Source: an uncultured Flavobacteriales bacterium
Lineage (GTDB): Bacteria > Bacteroidota > Bacteroidia > Flavobacteriales_D > Sanyastnellaceae
Length of the DNA: 13,158 nt
Direction: 5' to 3'
NCBI GenBank assembly: GCA_937967465.1
Contig: CALBSW010000127.1
Coordinates: 1 to 13,158 of the forward strand
In this document: positions 5,407-13,158 of the stretch, piece by piece
Numbering within the stretch: position 1 is the first letter of the stretch
Layout of the letters: each line of letters starts with the position of its first letter
Notes under the pieces: generated by a model
What the model was told of the DNA's origin: nothing
Seen by the model: the letters and a program-made list of their open reading frames with translations, nothing else
Databases searched by the model: none
Program-made: the position numbers and the translations under genes

Positions 5407-6015
5407 ATGAACATGATTGCCAACCAACACAAGCTCCAGAATGAAATCGCCCAGCTCGAATCGATGAGCAAGCAGGGCGAGAGTTATGCCAACGCCAGCG
5501 GCCGCTACGGCTGGCGCAACCCCATTCGCGCTGACACGGGCCCGTTGCTGTCCGAGCGGGTGGCGCGCCGATCGCCCCGCCGCATTTTGGAGGTCGGGAC
5601 GGCCCATGGCTTGAGTGCCTTGCACTTGATGAACGGCGTCGATTGGGCCGAGGGGGGCGTCGCCATGGACACCATCGAATTCCATGAGGAGGTCGCCCGT
5701 GGCGCGCAGCAGCGCTTTGTTGACCTTGGTCTGCCGGTGCACGTGCACTGCGGTGAGGCCATGGACGTCATCCAAAACCAGCTCAGCGGTCCCTATGACC
5801 TCGTGTTCCTCGACGCGCAGAAGAGCCATTACGGCAAGCAGTTGCGCGCGCTGATGGACCTCGGGCTGCTGTCACCGGATTGTGTGCTGCTCGCCGACAA
5901 TGTGATCGACCGCAGGGTGGAGTGCACCGACCTGATGGAGACCTTGCAGATGCGGGGCATTCCATTTTGCATTCTGCCCACGCAATGCGGCCTGCTGCAG
6001 GCGAGGATCCCCTGA
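5407..6015 (+). CDS. Class I SAM-dependent O-methyltransferase (COG4122-like)
   Basis: A 202-aa cytosolic methyltransferase, the only convincing plus-strand gene. SAM-binding motif I is 'RILEVGTAHGLSALHL' (59-74). The acidic end of strand beta2 is probably in 'VAMDTIEF' (85-92). 'YDLVFLDAQKSHYG' (130-143) and 'VLLADNVI' (160-167) are the metal/SAM-side segments typical of the O-methyltransferase (YrrM/catechol-OMT-like) family. The substrate is unknown. The frame is open back to 5290, but residues before ATG 5407 are Gly/Arg-rich and not family-like. 'NQHKLQNEIAQLESMSKQGESYANASG' fits a helical cap region, so 5407 (or 5413) is preferred. It is divergent from the cysM leader, with 137 bp between the two start codons, and is followed by a bidirectional terminator. 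No functional link to the sulfur operon is evident beyond the shared intergenic region. Confidence 0.82.
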   Translation: MNMIANQHKLQNEIAQLESMSKQGESYANASGRYGWRNPIRADTGPLLSERVARRSPRRILEVGTAHGLSALHLMNGVDWAEGGVAMDTIEFHEEVARGAQQRFVDLGLPVHVHCGEAMDVIQNQLSGPYDLVFLDAQKSHYGKQLRALMDLGLLSPDCVLLADNVIDRRVECTDLMETLQMRGIPFCILPTQCGLLQARIP

Positions 6016-6050
6016 TCCATTCTGCGCACCGTCTCTTTCCCAAGGGCAAG

Positions 6051-6082
6051 AAAAAGCCCCGCTCGACGGCGGGGCTTTTTTT
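6051..6082. terminator. Bidirectional intrinsic terminator between the methyltransferase and GH16 genes
   Basis: A perfect 12-bp stem AAAAAGCCCCGC (6051-6062) / GCGGGGCTTTTT (6069-6080) with a TCGACG loop. A T-tract follows on the plus strand (to 6082), and the A-run gives a T-tract on the minus strand. It lies 36 nt after the plus-strand methyltransferase stop and about 20 nt after the minus-strand GH16 stop, so it can end both convergent transcripts. Confidence 0.92.
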
Positions 6083-6101
6083 GGTGTTTTGTAGTGGCTG
6101 C

Positions 6102-7283
6102 TTATTGAAAGACGCGGATGTAGTCGACGGCCATGAAGCCCGGGAAGGGCGTGGTGTCGTCCGGGTCGCCAGGCCAGTTGCCCCCGATGGCCACGTTCAT
6201 GATGAAGAAGAACGCGTCATTGAACGGATACTCGTAGCCGTTCATGTCGGCCGGCGTGATGGTATGGTACACCACATCATCCAGCAGGATGTTGACCTCG
6301 TCCTCTTCCCAAACGAGGGAGAACACGTGGAATTCATCGGCGAAGGTGGCCGGGAACTCGAGGGCGGGGGCAATGGTGCCGTTGTATTGGCGCTCGGCGT
6401 TGTTTGGACCCCAGTGGCAGGTGCCGTGCACGAGGCGGGGCTGGTGTCCGACGAGCTCCATGATGTCGATCTCGCCACAAGCGGGCCAGCCCACCTGGTC
6501 GATGTCGGATCCGAGCATCCACAGTGCTGGCCAGATGCCTTGTCCAATCGGCAGCACGGCGCGGATGTCCACCCGCCCGTATTGGAAATCAAACAGGCCC
6601 TGGGACTTGATTCGGGCAGAGGTGAATCCGCCTTCGTTCCGGGCGAAGATGTACAGTCGACCATCCTGGACCGTGACGTTTTCCGGGCTGTCCGTGTAGT
6701 TCTGCAACTCGTTGTTGCACCAGCCCCAGGCACCGTTGCCCAGGTCATAGGTCCACTTGGTGGGATCCGGTGCGCCGGGCGCATCGAACTCGTCCCCCCA
6801 GATGAGGGTCATGCCGTCGTAATTCTCCGGCGTGCTGTACCCTGCATCGCTGACTTGGATGTTCGTGTCGTCGTTGCGGATGGTGCCGACGGCTTCTTGG
6901 ATGTTGTCCCGGAGGTACCCGCCTTCTGGGGAACTCAGGACGACCGTGAAGTATTCATCGGCTTCAAGCCACTCGTCCACCACGATCTCGACCTCGATCG
7001 ACTTCTTGGTCTCACCCGGGGCAAAGACGACGGCGCCAGATGCGGCGGTGTAGTCTTCACCTGCAATGGCCGTGCCGTCCACGGTGGCGTACTGGACACG
7101 GACCTCCTTCGTCTTGGCTTCGTCGATGCGGACATCAAAGGAGAAGACGGAGTTCGCTTCGTTTTCGAACGCGGTGCGGTCGTTGGAGAAGCGGAACTCA
7201 GCGGGGGCTTCCTCCTCTCCGCCACCACAAGCGGTGAAGAAGAGGATGGAGACCAAGGGGAAAATCGAGGTGCGCAGGTTCAT
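6102..7283 (-). CDS. GH16 beta-glucanase (laminarinase-like) lipoprotein with Calx-beta domain
   Basis: A 393-aa surface lipoprotein: signal peptide with lipobox FTAC (Cys19), then a Calx-beta module (about 28-139; 'ATVDGTAIAGEDYTAASG', ending 'GTIRNDD'), then a GH16 catalytic domain (about 158-393). The GH16 signature 'EIDIMELVG' (271-279) supplies the nucleophile Glu271, Asp273 and acid/base Glu276. 'GIWPALWMLG' (249-258) and the closing 'MAVDYIRVFQ' are also typical. The form matches GH16_3 endo-beta-1,3-glucanases, so laminarin or mixed-linkage glucan is the likely substrate; agarase or carrageenase subfamilies are less likely. It is last in the SusCD operon and starts in an ATGA overlap with the PKD lipoprotein stop. 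The Calx-beta module probably acts as spacer or adhesion domain. A bidirectional terminator follows. Confidence 0.92.
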   Translation of the reverse strand: MNLRTSIFPLVSILFFTACGGGEEEAPAEFRFSNDRTAFENEANSVFSFDVRIDEAKTKEVRVQYATVDGTAIAGEDYTAASGAVVFAPGETKKSIEVEIVVDEWLEADEYFTVVLSSPEGGYLRDNIQEAVGTIRNDDTNIQVSDAGYSTPENYDGMTLIWGDEFDAPGAPDPTKWTYDLGNGAWGWCNNELQNYTDSPENVTVQDGRLYIFARNEGGFTSARIKSQGLFDFQYGRVDIRAVLPIGQGIWPALWMLGSDIDQVGWPACGEIDIMELVGHQPRLVHGTCHWGPNNAERQYNGTIAPALEFPATFADEFHVFSLVWEEDEVNILLDDVVYHTITPADMNGYEYPFNDAFFFIMNVAIGGNWPGDPDDTTPFPGFMAVDYIRVFQ

Positions 7284-8128
7284 TGTGCAGCGAAGTACAG
7301 TGTGAAGTAGCCTTCACCGTTGGTGCAGTCCCCGTTCATGATGGGGGCCGACACGACGAGGCGGTCTTCGGTGAGTTCGACGATGTCAAAGGTCGGACCC
7401 GCATCCCACACGCCCATGAACCAGCAGAAGCCGAATTCATCCTGGGGAATGAGAATCTGGTCCTCGCCATTCAGGCCGGCTCCGGCATTGAGGATGTAGC
7501 TCAGGGTGTCGGGCACTTCGAGCGGGGTGACCACGTAGCCCTCGAAGGGGTTGACGGTACCGCCGTTGTTGTTGTAGAAGTAGTAGCCGTCCGCCGAGAA
7601 CTGGTAGCTGTCGTCGTATTGCTCGGGAACGAGTCCAGCCAACGGGCTGCTGTACCACTCGCTGCTGCCGGGTTGCGGTCCGACGGAAATCGCCCCGGCC
7701 TCGCCGGAGAAGATCCACGTCTTCTGGTTGTCGCAACCGGTCAGCAGGGCGAGGGTGCCCTCACAGGGGAGCTCGACCGTGTTGGCAATCGGCACCAAGG
7801 CGCTGGCGCTGCCGCTGCCGCCCGCTCCGTAGACGGAGTAGGTGGCCTCGTAGTCACCGGCCTGCGGGTAGAAGGCCGTGTCGCTGAGTTCGTTGCTCGT
7901 CAAGCCGTTTCCGAAATCCCAGAAGTGAAGGAATCCGTCACCGGCCATCGAGGTGAACACGACGCGGTTGGAATCGACGTAGGGCACAGCGGCCGTGTCG
8001 ACGTAGAGGTATTCCCAGTCAAAGGCCGCGTTGGGCGAACCGGGAAGGTCGATGCCTTGCTCCTCGATGGGCTGGCATCCGACGGCGGCCATGAGGACCG
8101 CCAGTGGGAGGAAATGATGAAGACGCAT
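7280..8128 (-). CDS. PKD-domain surface lipoprotein, probable glycan-binding protein in the SusE/SGBP position
   Basis: A 282-aa protein with lipobox AVGC (Cys18), predicted to sit on the outer membrane. A PKD-like domain spans about 31-115, with the characteristic 'FWDFGNG' (69-75) followed by 'AGDYEATYSVYGAGG'. The C-terminal part (about 122-282) begins 'LALLTGCDNQKTWIF', has an aromatic-rich run 'YQFSADGYYFYNNNGG' (175-190) and ends 'YFTLYFAAQ', suggesting a beta-sandwich carbohydrate-binding fold that I cannot name. Its place directly after SusD and before GH16 is that of SusE/SGBP-B proteins, and PKD-type lipoproteins in this slot are known from laminarin loci of marine Bacteroidota. The start overlaps the SusD stop by one base (TGATG) and the stop overlaps the GH16 start (ATGA). 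Glycan binding is inferred from context. Confidence 0.78.
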   Translation of the reverse strand: MRLHHFLPLAVLMAAVGCQPIEEQGIDLPGSPNAAFDWEYLYVDTAAVPYVDSNRVVFTSMAGDGFLHFWDFGNGLTSNELSDTAFYPQAGDYEATYSVYGAGGSGSASALVPIANTVELPCEGTLALLTGCDNQKTWIFSGEAGAISVGPQPGSSEWYSSPLAGLVPEQYDDSYQFSADGYYFYNNNGGTVNPFEGYVVTPLEVPDTLSYILNAGAGLNGEDQILIPQDEFGFCWFMGVWDAGPTFDIVELTEDRLVVSAPIMNGDCTNGEGYFTLYFAAQ

Positions 8129-9735
8129 CAGTATCCGGGGTTTTGCGTGATGAGGCCACCGCTCAGGGTGATTTCAGCACTGGGGATGGGGAAGAGTTCG
8201 TTGACGCCAGCCGTGAAGCTGTATCCGCCCTCGGGGAAGTGCTCGTCGAGGTGAGCTTGCATCACATCGGCAGCCCGGCCTTGGCGAACGAGGTCGAAGA
8301 AGCGGTGTCCCTCCATGGCGAGTTCGACCCGGCGCTCATGCCAAATGTCCTCGAGGGTCACGTCGGCATTGAAGACAGGCTGGCCACCTCCGGCGGGGAA
8401 GTGTGGACCACCATAGAGCGGCAACACGGAGCAAGGCGCGCCTGCACTCGGCGGCACACCAACACACCAGGCCTCACCACGGGCGCGGTCGCGCACGGCG
8501 TTCACCGCGTCGTTGGCTTCGGCAATCCGGCCGGTGTTGACACAAGCCTCCGCGTGGAAGAGGAGGATGTCGGACAGGCGGATCACGCGGTCGTTGGTGT
8601 GACCGTTGGGGTTCGGGTCACCAAACGGTGCCTCCTCGGCGGCGTTGTTGAAGTACTTCTTGGGGTAGTACAGGTGGGGCATGCCCGTCGCGTCAAGGGT
8701 GAACACACCGCGGTCGCCCATCACGTCGCCTTCTTGGAACAGGGTGGCGGACAAACGCGGGTCGCCCGTTTCAAATTCATCGAAGAGGTCCTGCGTCGGA
8801 ACGTTGAATCCGTATCCGTTGAATTGGCCGCGGGCGCGCTGGAACACGTTGGAGAACGTGCCCTCGAGTTGCTGCCCCCAGTTGCCACCGGATGCATTCA
8901 TGTACTGGATTTCCCAGATGGAGCCGGGGCCGTTCTCACCGAGTTCAGTGAAGATGTTGCCATAGTTCGGGTCGAGGCTGTATTCGCCCTCTCCGACGAG
9001 GTCGCCGGACACCGCGTAGCAGTCTTCCCATTCACCGAGGTAGGCGTGAACCTTGGTCATCAGACCCTGCGCTGATCCGCGGGTGGCGCGGCCCAGTTCG
9101 TTGAGGCTGTATGCGCTGCGGACGGGCAGGTATTCGATGGCGAAGTCGAGATCTTCCTTGATGAGGGTCCAGACTTCTTCCGCCGTGGCGCGGCTCTGCT
9201 GGTAGTCGCTGGAAGCCAGCGGCTCCGTCACGAGTGGAACACCACCGAACGTGGTGACCAGACCGAAGTACCAGTAGGCCCGGATGAAGCGCGCTTCGCC
9301 GATGTAGGCGTCGCGGACATCCGCATCCATGTCGATTTCGGGCAGCTTCTGGATGGCCAGGTTGCAGTAGGCAATGCCGCGGTAGGCGACTTGCCATTCT
9401 GCCAACACGATCTTGCTGTTGCTCTGGCCTTGGAAGCGCTCGAAGTCATAGAGCTGAGGCTCGTCGCCGTCGCCGGATCCGCCCTTGTCGCTGTCATCGG
9501 AACAGATGTCACCGAAGTACCAGCGGAAGTGTGGGGAGAGTTGGCTCGAACCCTGGATGTTGGTCACCTCCTGTTGCAGCGTGTTGTAGCAGGCAATGGT
9601 GGCGCTCAAGGCATCCTCCGGGGTCTGGTAGTAGTTGGCCTCCGTGGCGCCGACAACCGGCGTGCGCTCGAGGAACTCCTGTTTGCAGGAGAACAGGGCG
9701 AGGGGGAGGAGGAGAAGAAGGAGTTTGTGGTTCAT
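8128..9735 (-). CDS. susD: SusD/RagB-family glycan-binding lipoprotein
   Basis: A 535-aa outer-membrane lipoprotein, with lipobox LFSC (Cys17) right after a Leu-rich signal. It forms the substrate-capturing lid on its SusC partner. Family marks seen: 'TPEDALSATIACYNTL' near the N-terminus (38-53), 'EARFIRAYWYFGLVTTFGG' (147-165), the 'VPLVTEP' stretch after it, the late 'WHERRVELAMEGHRFFDLVR' block and the closing 'ELFPIPSAEI...QNPGY'. The acidic insert 'CSDDSDKGGSGDGDE' (78-92) could bind calcium. Length is normal for SusD (about 500-600 aa). It starts 11 nt after the SusC stop. The substrate is set by the neighbouring GH16: probably a beta-glucan. Confidence 0.95.
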   Translation of the reverse strand: MNHKLLLLLLPLALFSCKQEFLERTPVVGATEANYYQTPEDALSATIACYNTLQQEVTNIQGSSQLSPHFRWYFGDICSDDSDKGGSGDGDEPQLYDFERFQGQSNSKIVLAEWQVAYRGIAYCNLAIQKLPEIDMDADVRDAYIGEARFIRAYWYFGLVTTFGGVPLVTEPLASSDYQQSRATAEEVWTLIKEDLDFAIEYLPVRSAYSLNELGRATRGSAQGLMTKVHAYLGEWEDCYAVSGDLVGEGEYSLDPNYGNIFTELGENGPGSIWEIQYMNASGGNWGQQLEGTFSNVFQRARGQFNGYGFNVPTQDLFDEFETGDPRLSATLFQEGDVMGDRGVFTLDATGMPHLYYPKKYFNNAAEEAPFGDPNPNGHTNDRVIRLSDILLFHAEACVNTGRIAEANDAVNAVRDRARGEAWCVGVPPSAGAPCSVLPLYGGPHFPAGGGQPVFNADVTLEDIWHERRVELAMEGHRFFDLVRQGRAADVMQAHLDEHFPEGGYSFTAGVNELFPIPSAEITLSGGLITQNPGY

Positions 9736-9746
9736 GGTGCTCCGTC

Positions 9747-12700
9747 TTAGAAGGTGACGTTGACGCCCGCGATGAAGTTGCGTGCGACGGGGTAAAAGCC
9801 GCGGTCGATGCCGATCTCCAGCGTTCCGCGGGAGCCGATTTCGGGGTCGAGGCCGGTGTACTTGGTGAACGTCAGCAAGTTGTTGGCTGACACATAGAAA
9901 CGCAGCTTGCCGAGGTCGAGCTTCTCCAGCACGCGGTCTGGGAGGCTGTATCCGAGCTGCAGGTTCTTGACCCGGAGGAAGGAACCGTCTTCGACGAAGC
10001 GGTCGGAGACGCGGTTGTTCCGGTTGGGGTCGGTGTGGGAGATGCGGGGGTGCTCATTGGTGGAGCCCTCGCCCGTCCAACGCTCCAGTGCGGACACCGG
10101 CAGATTGGTCGTGTTCAGGTCATAACGGAAGATGCCGTTGTACAGGTCGTTGCCGTGGGAACCTTGGATGAAGAGGCTCAGGTCAAACTGCTTGTACTTG
10201 ACATTGCCGGTGATGCCGTAGGTGAAGTCCGGATGCGGGTTGCCGATCACGGTTTTGTCTTCCTCGTCGATCACACCGTCTCCGTTCTGGTCGACGAAGA
10301 TGACGTCTCCCGCCACAGCGTCCGGCTGGGCGGTATTGGAGGCTGCTTCTTCGTTGGTCTGGAAGATGCCGGCAGTCTCGTAGCCGTAGAAGACGGCCAT
10401 CGGCAGGCCGATCTCGGTGTAGGCGGCGAAGTCGCCCTGACCGAAAATGTTGCCCGTGGAGATGGGCTGTCCACCCTCACCGAGGCTGGTCACTTCATTG
10501 CGGATGACGCTGATGTTGCCGTTGATGTCGTAGTTCCAGTCGCCTTTCTCACCGCGGTAGGTGAGGGCGAGCTCGACACCGGTGTTTTTGGCACTGGCCA
10601 CGTTGGTGGCCGCCGGCAGGAAGCCGACCACACCGGGCACGGGAACCACAGCGAGCATGTCGTTGGTGTTCTTCACGAAGTAGTCCAGGACGACGTTGAA
10701 CCGACCGCGGTAGAGGTCGAGGTCCAGACCGGCGTTGAATTGGTCGACCGTTTCCCACTTCAAGTCCGGATTGGACGTGGTGACGGGACCTGCACCGTTG
10801 ACCTGCACTTGGTCCGGGCCGAAGGTGTAGTTCTGTCCGTTGAAGACGATGGAGGTGAAATCGAAGTTGCCGATGCCATCCGCGTTTCCGTTCCGGCCCC
10901 AGGACGCGCGCACTTTGGCGAACTCGATCCAGTCCTTCTCGACCACCCATGGAATCTCGGTGAGGTTCCAAGCGGCGGAGAGGGAGGGGAAGATGCCGTA
11001 GCGGTTGTTCGCACCAAACTTGGAGGAACCGTCGCGGCGAATCGTACCAGAGAAAGAGTAGCGGTCACCCAGCTCGTACTGTACCCGCGCGAACGTGGAG
11101 AGGTAGGAGCTTTCGCCGAATCCGCCACTGGCGTTCGGAGCTTGCTCGTTGGCGTTGAGGCTGTTGTCGAGGAACGCCAGCTCGTAATCGTTGGTGGTCA
11201 AGCTGTCCCGGTAGGTCCCGATGTTCTGGTAGTTGCCGTAGAGGGAAGAGTAGCCGGCGATGGCTTGGATGCGGTCGCCGTTCTTGAGGTCCTTGTCATA
11301 AGTCAAGGTGTTCTCCCACTGCCAGTTAGACCACTTGTTCTCGTTGCGGATCAAGCCGTTGACTTCGCGCCACTCGTAAGCCGGGCGGTTCGGGTCGTTC
11401 GGTCCAACGCCGAGGTCGAACGTCGGGAAGAAGATCTTCTGGCTGCCGAGGGAGAGGTCGATGTTGACCGAGGATCGGAACTTCAATGCCTTCAGCAGGT
11501 CGTATTCTCCGTAGAGGTTGCCCACAAAGCGATTCGTCATCCAGTTGTCATAGGTGGTGGCCACCTGGTTGATTGGGTTGGCGATGTCGCTGTCGATGAA
11601 CTGGGAGTAGGCGTAGGACCCGTCCGGGCGGCTGACCGGCGTGACGGGGTCCATGTTCAACGCACGCACCACCGGGGTAGCGAACTCGTTGTTCTCAGCT
11701 AGGGCATTCCGGCTGATGTGGGTGAAGTTCACCGTTTGTCCCAGACGGAACCGGTCACCGGCTTCCTGCTGGGTGCTGATGCGGAACGTCGTCCGCTCGA
11801 AACGGCCCTTCTCTCCGCCGATGATGCCGTCCTGGGCAAAGTGGCTTCCGCCAATGGCCGTGGAGGAGGTGGCTGTACCCTTTGTGAAGTTGAAGCTGTG
11901 GTTCACCATGGGCGCGCGCTGGAACAGGGCGTCCTGCCAGTCCGTCCCCTCTCCGAGACTGGCTGGGTCGGCCAGCTCAGGGTAAGGGACGAAGCCAGCG
12001 GCTGCGCGGCTCTCGTTCATCAGAATGGCATACTGCTCGGCGTTGAGCAAGCCCACCTTCTTCCAAGGCTCCTGCATGCCGTAGTAGGCATCATAGGTCA
12101 CCTGGGCCGGCTGGCCCTTGGCGCCCTTCTTGGTTGTCACGAGAATGACCCCGTTTCCACCCCGCGCACCATAGATGGCGGCAGAGGCGGCGTCCTTGAG
12201 GACGGAGATGCTCTCGATGTCAGCCGGGTTGAGGAAGTCGATGCCCCCGGTCGGGATGCCGTCGACGACCCACAGAGGCTCCGCGTTGTTCAAAGAGCCT
12301 GTTCCCCGAATCCGGATGGACTGGGTGGAGCCGGGCTGGCCGGAGTTTTGCGTCACCTGGACACCCGCGGCACGGCCTTGCAGCGCCTGCTCCGTTCGGA
12401 GCACGGGCACTGCGGTGGCGTCCTTGATGTCGATGGTTCCGACCGCACCTGAAATCTTGCTTCGCTGCTGGTTTCCGTAGCCGATGACAATGGCTTCCTC
12501 GAGGCCGGCGATGTCGGCAGCGAGGGGATGGTCCACAGTCGTGCGGCCTGCGAGGGCCACGTCGGTGGTTTTGTAACCGATGTAGGTGAAGGTCAGCGTG
12601 GCCTCGGGCGTGGACACCATCAAGGTGTAGTTGCCGTCGAGGTCCGTGACCGTTCCGTTGTAGGTGCCCTTCTCGACAACGGAGACTCCGGGGAGTCCCA

Positions 12701-12797
12701 TTCCGTCATCGGCGTCGGTCACCTTGCCGGTGATGGCCGTGGACTGTGCCCATGCCCCGAAGGGCACGAGCCAGGCCAGGAATAGCAGGATGCGCAT
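9747..12797 (-). CDS. susC: SusC/RagA-family TonB-dependent outer-membrane transporter
   Basis: A 1016-aa transporter that imports oligosaccharides with its SusD lid, using TonB energy. The ATG at 12797 is chosen: it opens a clean signal peptide (MRILLFLAWLVPFGAWA, cut before Gln), while the upstream in-frame TTG at 12809 adds only four residues. Domains: a carboxypeptidase-D regulatory-like domain typical of SusC (about 20-96, 'GKVTDADDGMGLPGVSV'), 'EEAIVIGYGNQQRSKISGAVG' (100-120), the plug with 'RIRGTGSLNNAEPLWVVDGIP' and 'ISVLKDAASAAIYGARGGNG' (197-216), then the beta-barrel to the C-terminal '...RNFIAGVNVTF' ending in Phe as outer-membrane barrels do. It is 20 nt downstream of the T9SS protein gene and 11 nt upstream of susD, so one transcript is likely. 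Confidence 0.95.
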   Translation of the reverse strand: MRILLFLAWLVPFGAWAQSTAITGKVTDADDGMGLPGVSVVEKGTYNGTVTDLDGNYTLMVSTPEATLTFTYIGYKTTDVALAGRTTVDHPLAADIAGLEEAIVIGYGNQQRSKISGAVGTIDIKDATAVPVLRTEQALQGRAAGVQVTQNSGQPGSTQSIRIRGTGSLNNAEPLWVVDGIPTGGIDFLNPADIESISVLKDAASAAIYGARGGNGVILVTTKKGAKGQPAQVTYDAYYGMQEPWKKVGLLNAEQYAILMNESRAAAGFVPYPELADPASLGEGTDWQDALFQRAPMVNHSFNFTKGTATSSTAIGGSHFAQDGIIGGEKGRFERTTFRISTQQEAGDRFRLGQTVNFTHISRNALAENNEFATPVVRALNMDPVTPVSRPDGSYAYSQFIDSDIANPINQVATTYDNWMTNRFVGNLYGEYDLLKALKFRSSVNIDLSLGSQKIFFPTFDLGVGPNDPNRPAYEWREVNGLIRNENKWSNWQWENTLTYDKDLKNGDRIQAIAGYSSLYGNYQNIGTYRDSLTTNDYELAFLDNSLNANEQAPNASGGFGESSYLSTFARVQYELGDRYSFSGTIRRDGSSKFGANNRYGIFPSLSAAWNLTEIPWVVEKDWIEFAKVRASWGRNGNADGIGNFDFTSIVFNGQNYTFGPDQVQVNGAGPVTTSNPDLKWETVDQFNAGLDLDLYRGRFNVVLDYFVKNTNDMLAVVPVPGVVGFLPAATNVASAKNTGVELALTYRGEKGDWNYDINGNISVIRNEVTSLGEGGQPISTGNIFGQGDFAAYTEIGLPMAVFYGYETAGIFQTNEEAASNTAQPDAVAGDVIFVDQNGDGVIDEEDKTVIGNPHPDFTYGITGNVKYKQFDLSLFIQGSHGNDLYNGIFRYDLNTTNLPVSALERWTGEGSTNEHPRISHTDPNRNNRVSDRFVEDGSFLRVKNLQLGYSLPDRVLEKLDLGKLRFYVSANNLLTFTKYTGLDPEIGSRGTLEIGIDRGFYPVARNFIAGVNVTF

Positions 12798-12817
12798 GGT
12801 GCGGTTCAATGTTGGAT

Positions 12818-13158
12818 TCAGTGTTGGACGATCACCGTCTCGGTGGCCGTGGCAGCGCCATTTTCGACGCGGATGATGTAGAAGCCGTTCGGCTGGTTGC
12901 CGAGGTCAACGACCGACTGGATGGTGCCTGCGTTGAGGTTCTCGGTGCGGACTTGGCGGCCGGAGAGGTCGCGGATCACCAGGTTGGCACCGGCTTCCAA
13001 TGCGGCAGGGAAGGCCACGGTCAGAACGCCGTCGGTCACGCTCGGGAAGACACGGAACGCGACCGGGTTGTTTTCGACCACGTTGTCGATGATGCCCGAA
13101 CACGCGTCACAGGACTCGTAGCACACGGTGGCCAGGTCGATGGCGTCCTCGGAAGAGA
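12818..13158 (-). CDS. C-terminal end of a T9SS-secreted protein (gene continues past the right edge)
   Basis: The open frame enters at the right edge (no start in the window; the Met-like codon at 13126 is an internal GTG Val) and ends at TGA 12818-12820. About 113 residues are visible. They begin SSEDAIDLATVCYESCDACSG, a Cys-rich linker, and then show a type A Por/T9SS sorting domain: 'FRVFPSVTDGVLTVAFP', 'LVIRDLSGRQVR', 'VDLGNQPNGFYIIRVENG', 'ETVIVQH'. Such domains direct secretion and surface attachment via the type IX system. The catalytic or binding part lies outside the window. Position ahead of susC in the same orientation suggests a secreted enzyme or binding protein of the same glycan locus, which is inference. 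Confidence 0.88.
   Translation of the reverse strand, partial: SSEDAIDLATVCYESCDACSGIIDNVVENNPVAFRVFPSVTDGVLTVAFPAALEAGANLVIRDLSGRQVRTENLNAGTIQSVVDLGNQPNGFYIIRVENGAATATETVIVQH

Noticed and set aside
12798..12809. TTG start for SusC
   Set aside because: It adds four polar residues before a good signal peptide that begins at ATG 12797.

Overview
The window (13,158 bp, visibly GC-rich, almost all coding on the minus strand) looks like a chromosome segment from a high-GC member of the Bacteroidota. The evidence is a SusC/SusD pair, outer-membrane lipoproteins with N-terminal lipoboxes, a Por/type IX (T9SS) C-terminal sorting domain, tight gene overlaps (ATGA, GTGA, TGATG) and no clear Shine-Dalgarno sequences. 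No RNA gene, CRISPR array, IS element or phage gene was seen.

Reading along the minus strand from the right edge, the first block is a polysaccharide-utilization locus (13158 to 6102). It holds the C-terminal end of a T9SS-secreted protein, a SusC-type TonB-dependent transporter, a SusD lipoprotein, a PKD-domain lipoprotein in the SusE/SGBP position, and a GH16 lipoprotein with a Calx-beta module. The genes are packed with gaps of 20 bp or less, or overlaps. The likely substrate is a laminarin-like beta-glucan. A bidirectional terminator (6051-6082) separates this block from a plus-strand O-methyltransferase (5407-6015).

The second block (5269 to 2160, minus strand) is the most interesting. 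It is a CysO-type sulfur-carrier cysteine biosynthesis operon: CysM-like cysteine synthase, JAMM/Mec-like peptidase, CysO/MoaD-like carrier and MoeZ-like E1 plus rhodanese. The carrier ends in Gly-Gly-Met-Ser, so its diglycine is not terminal and would need trimming. Upstream of cysM lies an unlisted 24-codon ORF with six consecutive Cys codons. A very strong hairpin with a T-run follows it, ending about 12 nt before the cysM start. A GGGGCC+ATGGG segment just after the Cys codons can pair with the 5' arm of that hairpin. This is the architecture of a cysteine-sensing transcription attenuator controlling a protein-bound cysteine pathway.

The third block (2055 to 1, minus strand) follows an intrinsic terminator. 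It holds a 64-aa Cys-rich zinc-ribbon-like protein, a PNGase F-like lipoprotein and the N-terminal part of a PhzF-family protein cut by the window edge, joined by GTGA and ATGA overlaps.

How it fits together: extracellular glycan harvesting (SusCD, GH16, PNGase F-like) flanks a sulfur-assimilation module whose expression appears to be tuned by cysteinyl-tRNA supply through a poly-Cys leader peptide. The functional calls come from motif recognition by eye. The attenuator is inferred from base pairing seen in the sequence and has not been folded computationally.
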